Of a stretch of DNA of 64,000 nucleotides, positions 46,631 through 55,659 are shown in pieces. A program made the translations under genes and the position numbers. This stretch comes from a virus. Numbering within the stretch: the first letter of the stretch is position 1; the number at the start of each line of letters is the position of its first letter. The stretch spans positions 1 through 64,000 of the IMG/VR virus record IMGVR_UViG_3300046787_000352, one strand, 5' to 3'. The notes under the pieces were generated by a model. The model worked only from the letters and a program-made list of their open reading frames with translations. It searched no databases and was not told the origin of the DNA.

Positions 46631-47857
46631 ATGTCTTCAACCTACTCTCCCGATCTGCGCATCGAACTCATTGGCACCGGCGACCAAGCTGGTGTCTGGG
46701 GCAACACAACCAACACAAACCTCGGCACGCTGATGGAGAACGCAATTGCGGGCTACACGTCTGTCTCTATCATTGCATCGCCCCAAGCCCTAACTGCAAA
46801 CGACGGTGCGTTGGATGAGGCTCGTTTTGCTGCGGTTGCTTTGACCACCACGACAAGTGCCAACTTCACGGTCTGCATCCCACCAAACTCAAAGCTGTAC
46901 ACGTTCTACAACGCGTCGAGCTACACAGCCACGATCACCAACTCCACGGTGAAGAACGGCATCATTGCAAGCGGTGGCACAACTGTGGCCATCCCTGCGG
47001 GTAAAACCATGTCATTGTGGTCTGACGGTACGAACGTTGCGCAGCAAACGAACCACCTGATCTCCCCCTCGTTGGTGACCCCTGCGTTGGGCACGCCCGC
47101 ATCTGGCACATTGACTAACGCAACGGGCCTTCCCCTCACTACCGGCGTGACCGGCACACTGCCTGTGGCCAACGGTGGCACAGGCGTGACATCCTCTACG
47201 GGTACAGGCAACGTTGTTTTGTCGAACAGCCCTACATTGGTGACCCCTGCTTTGGGCACGCCATCCTCTGGTACCTTGACAAACGCTACTGGCTTACCGC
47301 TGACTACGGGCGTGACAGGCGTGCTTCCTATCGCCAACGGCGGTACAAACCTGTCTTCAACTCCTACAAACGGCCAAATTCCTGTGGGTAACGGTACTGG
47401 GTACGCCTTGGCAACAATCACTGCTGGTACGGGCGTATCGGTGACTAACGGCTCAGGCAGCATCACTGTGGCCAACACCGGTGTTACTTCGGTTAACGGC
47501 TCTACCGGCGCGGTGACCACAATGGGTTGGAACGTAACCGCAACCAATTCAACAATCGGTAACGGCGGTACATACGCTATTCCGAGCAACACCATTTTGA
47601 TTACCGGGTACATTAACTCTCAGTTCACCGGCAACAACCCTGCTGCGGGTGATATCACGCTCCAAGATAGCGGCGGCGGTAACCTTGGGACCTACGCATA
47701 TGGTGGCCAAACGGGAGGCGGTGATGGCGGCGGTGCTTTTTACTTCCGCTTCCCAGTGACGATTGCTGTGCCTTCTAACGCAACGCAGTTGAGGGTGACC
47801 CAAACCTCCGGCAGCAACACTTTCCAACTCGTCATCTTGGCCTACGTAACAAAGTGA
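46631..47857 (+). CDS. Tail fibre protein (408 aa)
   Basis: N-terminal STYSPDLRIELIGTGDQAGV, an attachment domain I recall in podovirus fibres. Then two repeats of (V/L)VTPALGTP-x-SGTLTNATGLPLTTG with ANGGTG, and a beta-rich end. Likely a distal host-binding fibre. ATG 46631. Confidence 0.8.
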   Translation: MSSTYSPDLRIELIGTGDQAGVWGNTTNTNLGTLMENAIAGYTSVSIIASPQALTANDGALDEARFAAVALTTTTSANFTVCIPPNSKLYTFYNASSYTATITNSTVKNGIIASGGTTVAIPAGKTMSLWSDGTNVAQQTNHLISPSLVTPALGTPASGTLTNATGLPLTTGVTGTLPVANGGTGVTSSTGTGNVVLSNSPTLVTPALGTPSSGTLTNATGLPLTTGVTGVLPIANGGTNLSSTPTNGQIPVGNGTGYALATITAGTGVSVTNGSGSITVANTGVTSVNGSTGAVTTMGWNVTATNSTIGNGGTYAIPSNTILITGYINSQFTGNNPAAGDITLQDSGGGNLGTYAYGGQTGGGDGGGAFYFRFPVTIAVPSNATQLRVTQTSGSNTFQLVILAYVTK

Positions 47858-47858
47858 T

Positions 47859-48590
47859 GTGGACCCAATCAGTCTTCTCCTCATGGCGCAGAGTGCTGTC
47901 GGTGCTATCCGCGCTGGCTGTCAAATGCTCAGTGAAGGGAAGGCTGAAATTGGCAAGTTTAAAAAGCAAGTTGAAGGTGGGGTAGCAGATGCCCGAGCAA
48001 TCTACAACGAGGTCACAGGAATCTGGGACTGGCTCAAAGGACTCTTCGGAGAAAAGAAATCACAACCTACAGTCACTGCGCCAGTTGTGGAGAAAGCAGC
48101 AGCTCCTGCGCCGACTAAGAAGAAGGTAGCGGAGCCAGAACCAGAACTAAGCTACGAGGAGTTTCAAGCGCGTGCAGTGCACGACATCTGCGAAAATTTG
48201 AAGGTCTACTTTGAAGCTATGAGGCAACTTAAAGCACACTGCCGGGAACTTGAAGAACAAGCTCTGACCACAGAGAAAGTTGCCGACAGTGCGATTGATC
48301 GAATCGAGATTCAGTGGCAAATGAATCAGCTGTCCGCGCAGTTGAAGCAGGCCATGATTTGGGGTACGCCGGAGGAGCTGGGTCTTGGTGATATGTACCG
48401 AGACTTCCTCACCAAGTACGACGAGATTTTGGAAGAGCAAGAAGCTGCTCGTGAGGTGAAGCTCAAGAAGGAACGGAACAGCGCATGGCGACTAGAGCAC
48501 CGCAAAGAAATACTGGTGGCCAAGCTGGGGTACGTAGTGATCGTGTCAGTGGCGGCCCTGTGGATGACGGGGTTGTATTCCGTTCTATGA
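47859..48590 (+). CDS. Membrane-anchored hypothetical protein (243 aa)
   Basis: GTG start at 47859. N-terminal amphipathic region, a Pro/Lys/Glu linker (about 70-95), coiled coil, and one C-terminal membrane segment (VVIVSVAALWMTGLYSVL). First of the second lysis block; may be a tail-anchored lysis factor. Function unknown. Confidence 0.65.
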   Translation: MDPISLLLMAQSAVGAIRAGCQMLSEGKAEIGKFKKQVEGGVADARAIYNEVTGIWDWLKGLFGEKKSQPTVTAPVVEKAAAPAPTKKKVAEPEPELSYEEFQARAVHDICENLKVYFEAMRQLKAHCRELEEQALTTEKVADSAIDRIEIQWQMNQLSAQLKQAMIWGTPEELGLGDMYRDFLTKYDEILEEQEAAREVKLKKERNSAWRLEHRKEILVAKLGYVVIVSVAALWMTGLYSVL

Positions 48591-48766
48591 AGGAATTCTG
48601 GTACTGGGTATTGATCGTTACGTTTCTAATCGCTTTAAACTTCGCGACGTGGTTGGGGCTGCTCCACATGGACAAGAAACTAAAACAAACAGAAGCGCTC
48701 GTGCTTCGCTTGGAAGATAAGGACAAGAAAAATGACCGCAGAAAAAAAGACCCTGACCCGGAGTGA
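48587..48766 (+). CDS. Single-pass membrane protein, possible i-spanin (59 aa)
   Basis: ATG 48587 overlaps the previous stop. N-terminal membrane segment (YWVLIVTFLIALNFATWL), then a charged coil (KLKQTEALVLRLEDKDKK). Size and layout fit a minimal inner-membrane spanin, but no outer-membrane partner is obvious nearby. Confidence 0.5.
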   Translation: MKEFWYWVLIVTFLIALNFATWLGLLHMDKKLKQTEALVLRLEDKDKKNDRRKKDPDPE

Positions 48767-49235
48767 GTTGGAAGTCATCATCAAGCGCCGCGCTGCGGTG
48801 CTCTTGATTGTCTTAGCCGCGCTGGTAGCCGTTAATAGCTTTTTCAAGGACAGCAACTCCGGCCGCATCATGAAGGACATCATCGCCGCCAACAACCAGT
48901 GGGCTTGGTACCAAGCCAAGAACGTGCGTGCTGCCATATACAAAACCACCGCTGACTTGGTTGACGACAAGAAGTTGTCCCAGCTGTACCATGCAGAAGC
49001 ACAGCGCATGAATGACGACATGGACAGCATCCGTGCTAAGGCTCAGGCCTTCGAGCTGGAGCAGAAGTTGCTCAGCATCAAAGCTCCGTACTACACCTAC
49101 TCAGCCATGCTCATGCAGCTTGGTCTGGTCTTGTCGACCGCAGCTATTCTTGCTGTGTCTATGCCCTTGTTCTACTCTGCCGTGGCTGTTGGCTCGTTTG
49201 GTGTAGGACTGTTTATTGTTGCTTTAGGAGTTTGA
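48732..49235 (+). CDS. DUF4337-like membrane protein (167 aa)
   Basis: N-terminal membrane segment, then IIAANNQWAWYQAKNVRAAI, a core signature I recall for DUF4337, and two C-terminal membrane segments. Found in many phages next to holins. Role unknown; may aid lysis. Overlaps the previous gene by 35 nt. Confidence 0.7.
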   Translation: MTAEKKTLTRSELEVIIKRRAAVLLIVLAALVAVNSFFKDSNSGRIMKDIIAANNQWAWYQAKNVRAAIYKTTADLVDDKKLSQLYHAEAQRMNDDMDSIRAKAQAFELEQKLLSIKAPYYTYSAMLMQLGLVLSTAAILAVSMPLFYSAVAVGSFGVGLFIVALGV

Positions 49236-49236
49236 T

Positions 49237-49713
49237 ATGTTGCCAGTTGTGATGTCTATTGTTCAGGGCTTGATCGCCAACAACATGCACAAGGTCGCGG
49301 ATGCCGTGGTCGAGAAGGGTGTCGATTACGTGCAGGACAAGATGGGTATCACCCTCAAGCCTGAGCACGAAGCCACCAAAGAGGACTATGAGAAGTGGAA
49401 CGCAGAGGCAGCCAAGCACGATGAGTTCATGGCCGAGCTCGACGAGAAGTCTCGCCAGCGTGCCACCGACATGCAGATGAAAGCCATGGAGTCAGACGAC
49501 CCATTCATCCGTCGCTTCCTGTACTACTTCATCGGCCTGTGGTCTACCTTCTCCGTGATTTTCATCCCTTGCTTGATCTGGGTTCCTATTCCCGAGAACA
49601 ACACGCGCTTCGCTGACACCATCCTCGGCTACGTGTTGGGTACGGTCATCACCGGCATGTTTGCTTTCTTGCTTGGTTCCAGCCAAGGCTCACGCAACAA
49701 GGACAAGAAATGA
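49237..49713 (+). CDS. 3-TM holin-like protein (158 aa)
   Basis: C-terminal half has two to three membrane segments (FLYYFIGLWSTFSVIFIPCL, then TILGYVLGTVITGMFAFLLG) ending SSQGSRNKDKK, as in the GTA-type 3-TM holins. The preceding charged coil faces the cytoplasm. It lies immediately before the endolysin gene, so it is the better holin candidate of the two. ATG 49237. Confidence 0.75.
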   Translation: MLPVVMSIVQGLIANNMHKVADAVVEKGVDYVQDKMGITLKPEHEATKEDYEKWNAEAAKHDEFMAELDEKSRQRATDMQMKAMESDDPFIRRFLYYFIGLWSTFSVIFIPCLIWVPIPENNTRFADTILGYVLGTVITGMFAFLLGSSQGSRNKDKK

Positions 49714-50372
49714 TTCCAACCAGAGAAATGCTGGCGGCCGTCAAGGTCAAAGACCCGGACAAGTGGCTGCCCCACATCATCAAGACTTGCGAAGAGTTCG
49801 AGATCAACACGCCACAGCGCATCGCCGCGTTCCTGGCGCAGACTGCCCACGAGTCGGCCGGCTACACAATGCTGGAGGAGAACCTCAACTACTCTGACGT
49901 GACCATGGCTGCTGTGTGGCCCGCGCGTTTTGCTGTGATTGACCCAGCCACAAAGAAGCCGAAGAAGGACGAGAAGGGGAAGAACATCCCCAACGCGTTT
50001 GCCAAAGCCCTCCATCGCAAGCCGCAGCTCATCGCCAACAGTGTGTACTCGAACCGTATGGGCAACGGCACGGTTGAGTCTGGTGATGGCTGGAACCACC
50101 GAGGAATGGGTCTAAAGCAGTTGACCGGCAAAGACAATCACAAACGCTGTGGCGACTACCTCGGCGTGGACTTCGTAGCCAGCCCTGTTTTGTTGCTTGA
50201 GCCCGAGTACGCCGCGCGCAGCGCAGGCTGGTTCTGGAAGACGAATAAGCTCAACAGCTTCGCCGATGCCGGCGACATCAAGGGTATGACGAAGGTCATC
50301 AACGGTGGTCTAATCGGGTACGAGCAGCGCCAAGCGCTTTATGACAACTGCTCTGGACAGTGCCGAGCCTAA
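49710..50372 (+). CDS. Endolysin, glycoside hydrolase family 19 (220 aa)
   Basis: Overlaps the holin by 4 nt. The chitinase-like catalytic motif is FLAQTAHESAGYTMLEENLN (E48), followed by YSNRMGNG and GDGWNHRGMGLKQLTGKDNH, typical of GH19 lysins that cut peptidoglycan glycan strands. No signal peptide, so it needs the holin. Confidence 0.9.
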   Translation: MIPTREMLAAVKVKDPDKWLPHIIKTCEEFEINTPQRIAAFLAQTAHESAGYTMLEENLNYSDVTMAAVWPARFAVIDPATKKPKKDEKGKNIPNAFAKALHRKPQLIANSVYSNRMGNGTVESGDGWNHRGMGLKQLTGKDNHKRCGDYLGVDFVASPVLLLEPEYAARSAGWFWKTNKLNSFADAGDIKGMTKVINGGLIGYEQRQALYDNCSGQCRA

Positions 50373-50388
50373 GTGAGAAAATGCCGCC

Positions 50389-52332
50389 ATGCCTTTACAA
50401 AAACTCCAATTCCGCCCCGGTGTCAACCGTGAAGGCACGACCTTAGCTAACGAGGGCGGCTGGTTCGAGTGCGATAAGATTCGCTTCCGTTCGGGCTACC
50501 CTGAGAAGTTGGGCGGCTGGATTAAAGATACGGGCATCGCTGAATCCACTCTACAACCGCCTACTGGCTCTTACTGGGGTGTGGCGCGTTCGATGTGGAA
50601 TTGGGAATCTTTGGCCGGTAACAACTACCTCGGCCTCGGCACCAACCTGAAATACTACATCCAGAACGGCCCCGACGGCTTGTTCTACGACATCACACCG
50701 ATTCGAGACACCAGCACGGTTGCGTCAAACGCGTTTGATACCGTTAACGGCTCGACGACTGTTGTAGTGAACGACACAGGCCACGGGGCACAAAATGGTG
50801 ACTTCGTGACGATTTCTGGTGTCGGTGGTGCGGTTAACGGTATTCCCGCCGCCGCGCTCAACCGCGAGTTCCAGATCACATACATCAACGGTAACGAGTA
50901 CAGCATTGTTGTGAGCGCACCCGCAACCTCCACAGGTACGGCAGGCGCAGCAGATTTTGCCTACCAGATTACAACGGGCCTAGACACATTCACTATTGCT
51001 ACAGGCTGGGGTGCAGGCGGCTGGGGTGGCTCAAACGTTGGCGGCACAAGTACGGGTTGGGGTGAAGCGGCATCTACTGGTGGTATTGGCCAGCAGCTTC
51101 GTCTGTGGAGCCAGTCGAACTACGGTGAGGACTTGATCTTCAACCCACGAGGCGGCGGAATCTACTACTGGTCGGTCAATGCGAACCCAAACATCTTTGA
51201 TCGCGGAATTCAAATCACACCGTCAACCACAAGCGATACAACATGCCCAACCATCGCCAACTTGGTTATGGTGTCAGATGCGTCTCGCTTTGTGATTGCC
51301 ATGGGTACCAACGACCCATCCGGTACGCTATTCCCAACTACACAAGACCCCCTGCTGATTCGTTGGTCGCAGCAAGAAGACTACCAGATGTGGACCCCTG
51401 CGGCCACAAACCAAGCAGGTGATTACCGCCTGAGCCGTGGTTCTGAAATTGTTGCTGCCCAACAAACCCGCCAAGAAATTTTGGTATGGACTGACGCAGC
51501 CGTATACTCTATGCAGTACCTTGGCCCACCATACGTGTGGGGCTTCCAGATCATGGGGGACAACATCTCCATCGCTGGGCCAAACGTGGTCTCGGTGGCG
51601 AACAACGTCACATACTGGATGGGTACTGACAAGTTCTACATGTACTCAGGCCGTGTTGAGACACTGCCTTGTTCTTTACGTCAGTACGTTTTCCAGAACA
51701 TCAACATGGAGCAGTCGTATCAGTTTTTCTCTGGTACGAATGAAGGCTACAGCGAGATTTGGTGGTTCTATTGCTCGGCCAACAGCCTTGTGGTGGACCG
51801 CTATGTGGTGTTCAACCACCTTGAGCGTACTTGGTATTACGGCACTATGGAGCGCACCGCTTGGTTGGATAGCCCGTTGCGCGATGTTCCTATGGCTGCT
51901 GGCTACAATGGTCAACTGCTGTACCACGAAACCGGTAACGACGATGGAACCACTAGCCCTCCTAGCCCTATTGAGGCGTTTTGCCAGTCTTCGGACTTCG
52001 ACATTGGTGATGGCCATAATTTCGGCCTTGTCTCTCGCATTATTCCTGACGTCACCTTTGATGGCTCAGATGTAGTAGACCCAACGGTTGTGTTCACTGT
52101 GCGTCCGCGCCAGAACCCCGGCGCAAACTACGGCCGCTCAGATAGCCCTGATGTGGTCAGCGCCAACAATTACATTGGTCAGCGCACGTACAACGTGCAG
52201 CAGTTCACCCAGTATGTCTATGTCCGTGTGCGCGGCCGCCAGATGGCTTTCCGTGTGGGTTCAAACGAGTTAGGTGTGGCGTGGCAGCTCGGCGCCCCTC
52301 GCCTTGATGTGCGTCCTGACGGCCGGAGATAA
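50389..52332 (+). CDS. Tail nozzle / DNA-stabilisation protein (647 aa)
   Basis: Begins MPLQKLQFRPGVNREGTTLA, ends with VRVRGRQMAFRVGSNELGVA; Gly/Trp/Tyr-rich beta structure throughout (beta-propeller-like). It corresponds to the P22 gp10-like or T7 gp12-like nozzle of short-tailed phages. Forms the tail tube attached to the adaptor. ATG 50389. Confidence 0.8.
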   Translation: MPLQKLQFRPGVNREGTTLANEGGWFECDKIRFRSGYPEKLGGWIKDTGIAESTLQPPTGSYWGVARSMWNWESLAGNNYLGLGTNLKYYIQNGPDGLFYDITPIRDTSTVASNAFDTVNGSTTVVVNDTGHGAQNGDFVTISGVGGAVNGIPAAALNREFQITYINGNEYSIVVSAPATSTGTAGAADFAYQITTGLDTFTIATGWGAGGWGGSNVGGTSTGWGEAASTGGIGQQLRLWSQSNYGEDLIFNPRGGGIYYWSVNANPNIFDRGIQITPSTTSDTTCPTIANLVMVSDASRFVIAMGTNDPSGTLFPTTQDPLLIRWSQQEDYQMWTPAATNQAGDYRLSRGSEIVAAQQTRQEILVWTDAAVYSMQYLGPPYVWGFQIMGDNISIAGPNVVSVANNVTYWMGTDKFYMYSGRVETLPCSLRQYVFQNINMEQSYQFFSGTNEGYSEIWWFYCSANSLVVDRYVVFNHLERTWYYGTMERTAWLDSPLRDVPMAAGYNGQLLYHETGNDDGTTSPPSPIEAFCQSSDFDIGDGHNFGLVSRIIPDVTFDGSDVVDPTVVFTVRPRQNPGANYGRSDSPDVVSANNYIGQRTYNVQQFTQYVYVRVRGRQMAFRVGSNELGVAWQLGAPRLDVRPDGRR

Positions 52333-52334
52333 GT

Positions 52335-52661
52335 ATGGCTCAGAAAAACACCAACCCACCCATGCTGCCGGTTGCTCCGGTCGAGTACAGCCAGCAGTTT
52401 ATGGACCAGCTCACGAACGTACTTCGCTTGTACTTTGCGCAGGTCAGCAACGCGTCGCCAATGCTGGCTTCTTCACAGGGTGTGGGAACAGACACCGTTA
52501 TTTCTGGGCTGACGTTTGCTGCGCCAGACCCAACCGATAGGCGCTTATTCACGATTAGTTTGCCGACAGATGCAGACTTTGCGAACCTGCGTTCGGGTGA
52601 CGTGTACTACGACACTTCTGGTGGCGCAGCCACTAGCTATCCTCTCCGCATCAAGGCATAA
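52335..52661 (+). CDS. Hypothetical tail protein (108 aa)
   Basis: ATG 52335, 2 nt after the nozzle gene. N-terminal helix (EYSQQFMDQLTNVLRLYFAQ), then a small beta domain ending TSYPLRIKA. Recalled as a common companion of nozzle genes; function unknown. Confidence 0.7.
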   Translation: MAQKNTNPPMLPVAPVEYSQQFMDQLTNVLRLYFAQVSNASPMLASSQGVGTDTVISGLTFAAPDPTDRRLFTISLPTDADFANLRSGDVYYDTSGGAATSYPLRIKA

Positions 52662-52691
52662 TATGCCCAACCCCCAATCTACGAGGCACCT

Positions 52692-54089
52692 ATGAGCCTG
52701 CAACACGCTGCACAACATCTTGCATCAAAAGGCCGAGGCCCTGACCGCACCCTAGTTCACATGGCGCCTCGTGAGGTGGCCGGTCTTCAAGCCTTGGCTA
52801 AAGCCCATGGTGGCTCATTGACGATCAACCCCGAGACAGGTCTGGCCGAAGCCGGCTTTCTTTCCAACATCTTGCCAACGCTGATTGGTGTGGGTTTGAC
52901 TGCTGCTACTGGTGGCGCAGCCGCCCCTTGGATGATCGGTGCTGGCGTTGGCGGTCTTCAAGCAATGCGTACCGGCAGCCTCAAAGAAGGTCTCTTGGCC
53001 GGCATGGGTGCGTACGGTGGGGCTGGTTTGGCTAGTGGTTTCACATCCCTCGGCACTCAAGCGGGAACAAACGCTGCTGCAACAGAAGCCGCGGCCGCCG
53101 GCGAAGCAGCTGCCACATCCGCAGGGGAGCAAGCGACTCAACAAGCTGCACAACAACAGGCCCAACAACAAGCCATGGCGCAGGCGGGCACTCAATCAGC
53201 CGCAGAGTCAGCACGTCTGGCTGCTACTGCACCCCCAACGCTTAGCCCAGACATCATGGCACAGTCGGCGCGTGATTACGCGGCCGATACAGCAGGCACC
53301 GCAGCATCCCCATTCGGTGCCGCTACACAACAAACCATGGCCAACCCAATGCAAGCTGGTTTGCAGGCGGCTGCCAATAACCCAAGTGCCTACGTAAATC
53401 AAATGGGTGGCGGAGCAAGTTTGGCCAAGACGGGGTTGACAGCTCTTTCACCAGCAATCGCCGGCGCGATGACCCCTCAGATGGCAATGCCTGGCGAAGA
53501 AAAGTACACCGGCCCGTTGAGTCGTTACAGTATGTCTGAGGACTACAAACCTTACGATCAGCAGCAACCCAACCCGTACTACCAAGCGCAGTACCAGAAC
53601 TACCAGTACGCCGGCGGCGGTCCTATCGAGCAGATGTCGAACGCCAATGCGCTTGGTGCAAACACAGGATTCCCCGGTGCTGATGTACGCCAAGGTGCGT
53701 ACGCTACACCATACCAAACACCCATGAGCCAAAACGTGGTTCAGGGCACAGCCGACACCGGTGTGAATAATATGACTGGCGAAATGAACTTTGCCGGTGG
53801 CGGTGGCGTCTCTGATCTAGGTAGCTACTCAGACGGCGGCCGCATGCTTAAAGGCCCCGGAGATGGTATGTCGGATTCAATTCCAGCCAAGATTGGCGGT
53901 AAGCAGCCAGCTCGTTTGGCTGACGGTGAGTTTGTGATGCCCGCAGACGTGGTGTCTCATTTAGGTAACGGCTCAACAGAAGCAGGCGCACGCCAGCTGT
54001 ACAAGATGATGGACCGTATTCGCTCGGCCCGTACCGGCAAGAAAAAGCAAGCGCCCGAAGTAAATCCTAGGAAGGTCATGGTCGCATGA
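52692..54089 (+). CDS. Internal virion/ejection protein (465 aa)
   Basis: Ala/Gln/Gly-rich central part, with hydrophobic glycine-rich stretches (about 55-120) that may insert into membranes during DNA ejection. A conserved C-terminal domain, DGMSDSIPAKIGGKQPARLA, then DGEFVMPADVVSHLGNGST, is common in podovirus ejection proteins (recalled). ATG 52692. Confidence 0.75.
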   Translation: MSLQHAAQHLASKGRGPDRTLVHMAPREVAGLQALAKAHGGSLTINPETGLAEAGFLSNILPTLIGVGLTAATGGAAAPWMIGAGVGGLQAMRTGSLKEGLLAGMGAYGGAGLASGFTSLGTQAGTNAAATEAAAAGEAAATSAGEQATQQAAQQQAQQQAMAQAGTQSAAESARLAATAPPTLSPDIMAQSARDYAADTAGTAASPFGAATQQTMANPMQAGLQAAANNPSAYVNQMGGGASLAKTGLTALSPAIAGAMTPQMAMPGEEKYTGPLSRYSMSEDYKPYDQQQPNPYYQAQYQNYQYAGGGPIEQMSNANALGANTGFPGADVRQGAYATPYQTPMSQNVVQGTADTGVNNMTGEMNFAGGGGVSDLGSYSDGGRMLKGPGDGMSDSIPAKIGGKQPARLADGEFVMPADVVSHLGNGSTEAGARQLYKMMDRIRSARTGKKKQAPEVNPRKVMVA

Positions 54090-54547
54090 ACTACACCATC
54101 ACGCTAGAAAAGTTCACGGAAAACTACAGGGAGCTTGAACCCCTGTATCGTCAGCACTACGCTGAAATGACGGAACGTCTGGCTGGTGAGGGTGTGTTCT
54201 ACAGCCCGTACAACCCACGATTGGATAAGTACGGGGAGGCGTGCCAAGGTGGTTGGTTGTTGAACTTTGTGGTCCGTTGTGACGGTGCGGCGGTTGGGTA
54301 TAGCAATGTGTATTTGACCAACGACATGCACAACAACGACCTGATCTCCCAAGAAGACACGGTGTTCGTCCTGAAAGAGCACCGCAACGGAATCGGTAAA
54401 AAGCTGGTTCAGTGTGTAGTTGAAGAGCTGCGCTCGCGTGATGTGAAGCGGCTTATGGTGTCAGCAATGACTGACTTACGTGTGGCTAAACTCTGGAAGC
54501 GAATGGGCTTTAAAGAGATGGCCACACAAATGATTTATGAATTTTGA
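54086..54547 (+). CDS. GNAT-family N-acetyltransferase (153 aa)
   Basis: Contains the acetyl-CoA binding loop EHRNGIGKKLVQCVVEEL (R/Q-x-x-G-x-G/A type) and the C-terminal AKLWKRMGFKEM of GNAT enzymes. Overlaps the previous gene by 4 nt and lies inside the ejection-protein block, so it is a late gene. Substrate unknown, perhaps a virion or host protein. Confidence 0.85.
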   Translation: MNYTITLEKFTENYRELEPLYRQHYAEMTERLAGEGVFYSPYNPRLDKYGEACQGGWLLNFVVRCDGAAVGYSNVYLTNDMHNNDLISQEDTVFVLKEHRNGIGKKLVQCVVEELRSRDVKRLMVSAMTDLRVAKLWKRMGFKEMATQMIYEF

Positions 54548-54555
54548 GGTGACTT

Positions 54556-55650
54556 ATGTGCGGTTCTAGCTCTCCAGCAGGTCCATCGTCGTCGACAACC
54601 CAAACGTCGAACATCCCCGAATACGCACGTCCGTACGTAGAGACGATGCTGGGCGCGACCCAGAAGCAGTTGTTTGACACCCAGCAAAACGTGGACCCAA
54701 CCACCGGCCAGACCTCGACAGAGATCACCGGCATGAAGGGTTACACCCCGTTCAGCACGGACATGAACCAGTATTTTGCTGGCGCAAGCCCGATGCAGGA
54801 GCAGGCGTATCAAGGCGCGGCAAACCTTGGCCCAACACAACAGACATACGACGCATCCACCATCGCCGCGCAGGCAGGACTTGGTGCCTTGAATCAGAAC
54901 TACAACGGCATGCAGGCCCGTTCTCAGAACTTCAACCCCATGTCTGCTGCGCAGTACATGAGCCCGTACGTTATGCAGTCGTTGCAACCGCAGCTGCAAG
55001 AACAAGCGCGTGCATCTCAGATGGCTGGACAGCAACAACAAGCTGAGGCCGTTGGCCGTGGCGCGTTTGGCGGCAGCCGTGACGCTCTCATGCGTTCTGA
55101 GCGCGAGCGCAACTTGGGTATTCAGCAAGGCAACACAATCAGCACTGGTCTTAACACAGCGTACAACAACGCCCAACAGCAGTTCAACCAAGATCAAGCG
55201 CGCGCCATGGCTGCGCAGCAAGCCAATATTGGTCAACAGCAGTTCGGTGCGAACTTGGGTCTGCAAGGATTGCAGACTGCCAATCAAGCTGCCGGTACTT
55301 TGGGTACTTTGGGCCAGCAGCAGTTCGGTCAAGAGCAAGCGGCCATCGGCCTGCAAAACCAATTGGGTACGCAACAGCAACAGCTGGAGCAGAACAAGAT
55401 CAACCAGCAGATTCAAAACTACGCCACCCAACAACAGTGGGGCATGCAGCAACTCTCCAACATGAACGCCATGTTGCGCGGCTTGCCGTTGCAAACCACT
55501 TCGACGCAGACATACCAAGCGGCTCCGTCCGCCGTGTCTCAATTGGCGGGTCTGGGTACTGCTGCCTACGGCGCAAGCAAAATGGCGAAAGGTGGTTCTG
55601 TGAACGCCCCGTCTGGCTTGGCCGACTTGGCAATCTACAACATGGGTTAA
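54556..55650 (+). CDS. Internal virion/ejection protein, Gln-rich (364 aa)
   Basis: Starts MCGSSSPAGPSSSTTQTSNI; a long Gln/Ala/Asn-rich helical part (about 150-300). Ends with a conserved-looking MAKGGSVNAPSGLADLAIYN. Typical of the helical core proteins injected with DNA. ATG 54556 with GAGGTG upstream. Confidence 0.75.
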   Translation: MCGSSSPAGPSSSTTQTSNIPEYARPYVETMLGATQKQLFDTQQNVDPTTGQTSTEITGMKGYTPFSTDMNQYFAGASPMQEQAYQGAANLGPTQQTYDASTIAAQAGLGALNQNYNGMQARSQNFNPMSAAQYMSPYVMQSLQPQLQEQARASQMAGQQQQAEAVGRGAFGGSRDALMRSERERNLGIQQGNTISTGLNTAYNNAQQQFNQDQARAMAAQQANIGQQQFGANLGLQGLQTANQAAGTLGTLGQQQFGQEQAAIGLQNQLGTQQQQLEQNKINQQIQNYATQQQWGMQQLSNMNAMLRGLPLQTTSTQTYQAAPSAVSQLAGLGTAAYGASKMAKGGSVNAPSGLADLAIYNMG

Positions 55651-55659
55651 GGAAGAGAC

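Noticed and set aside
46921-47613. Minus-strand frame opposite the fibre repeats
   Set aside because: Val/Pro/Thr-rich mirror of the Gly/Thr-rich fibre repeats.
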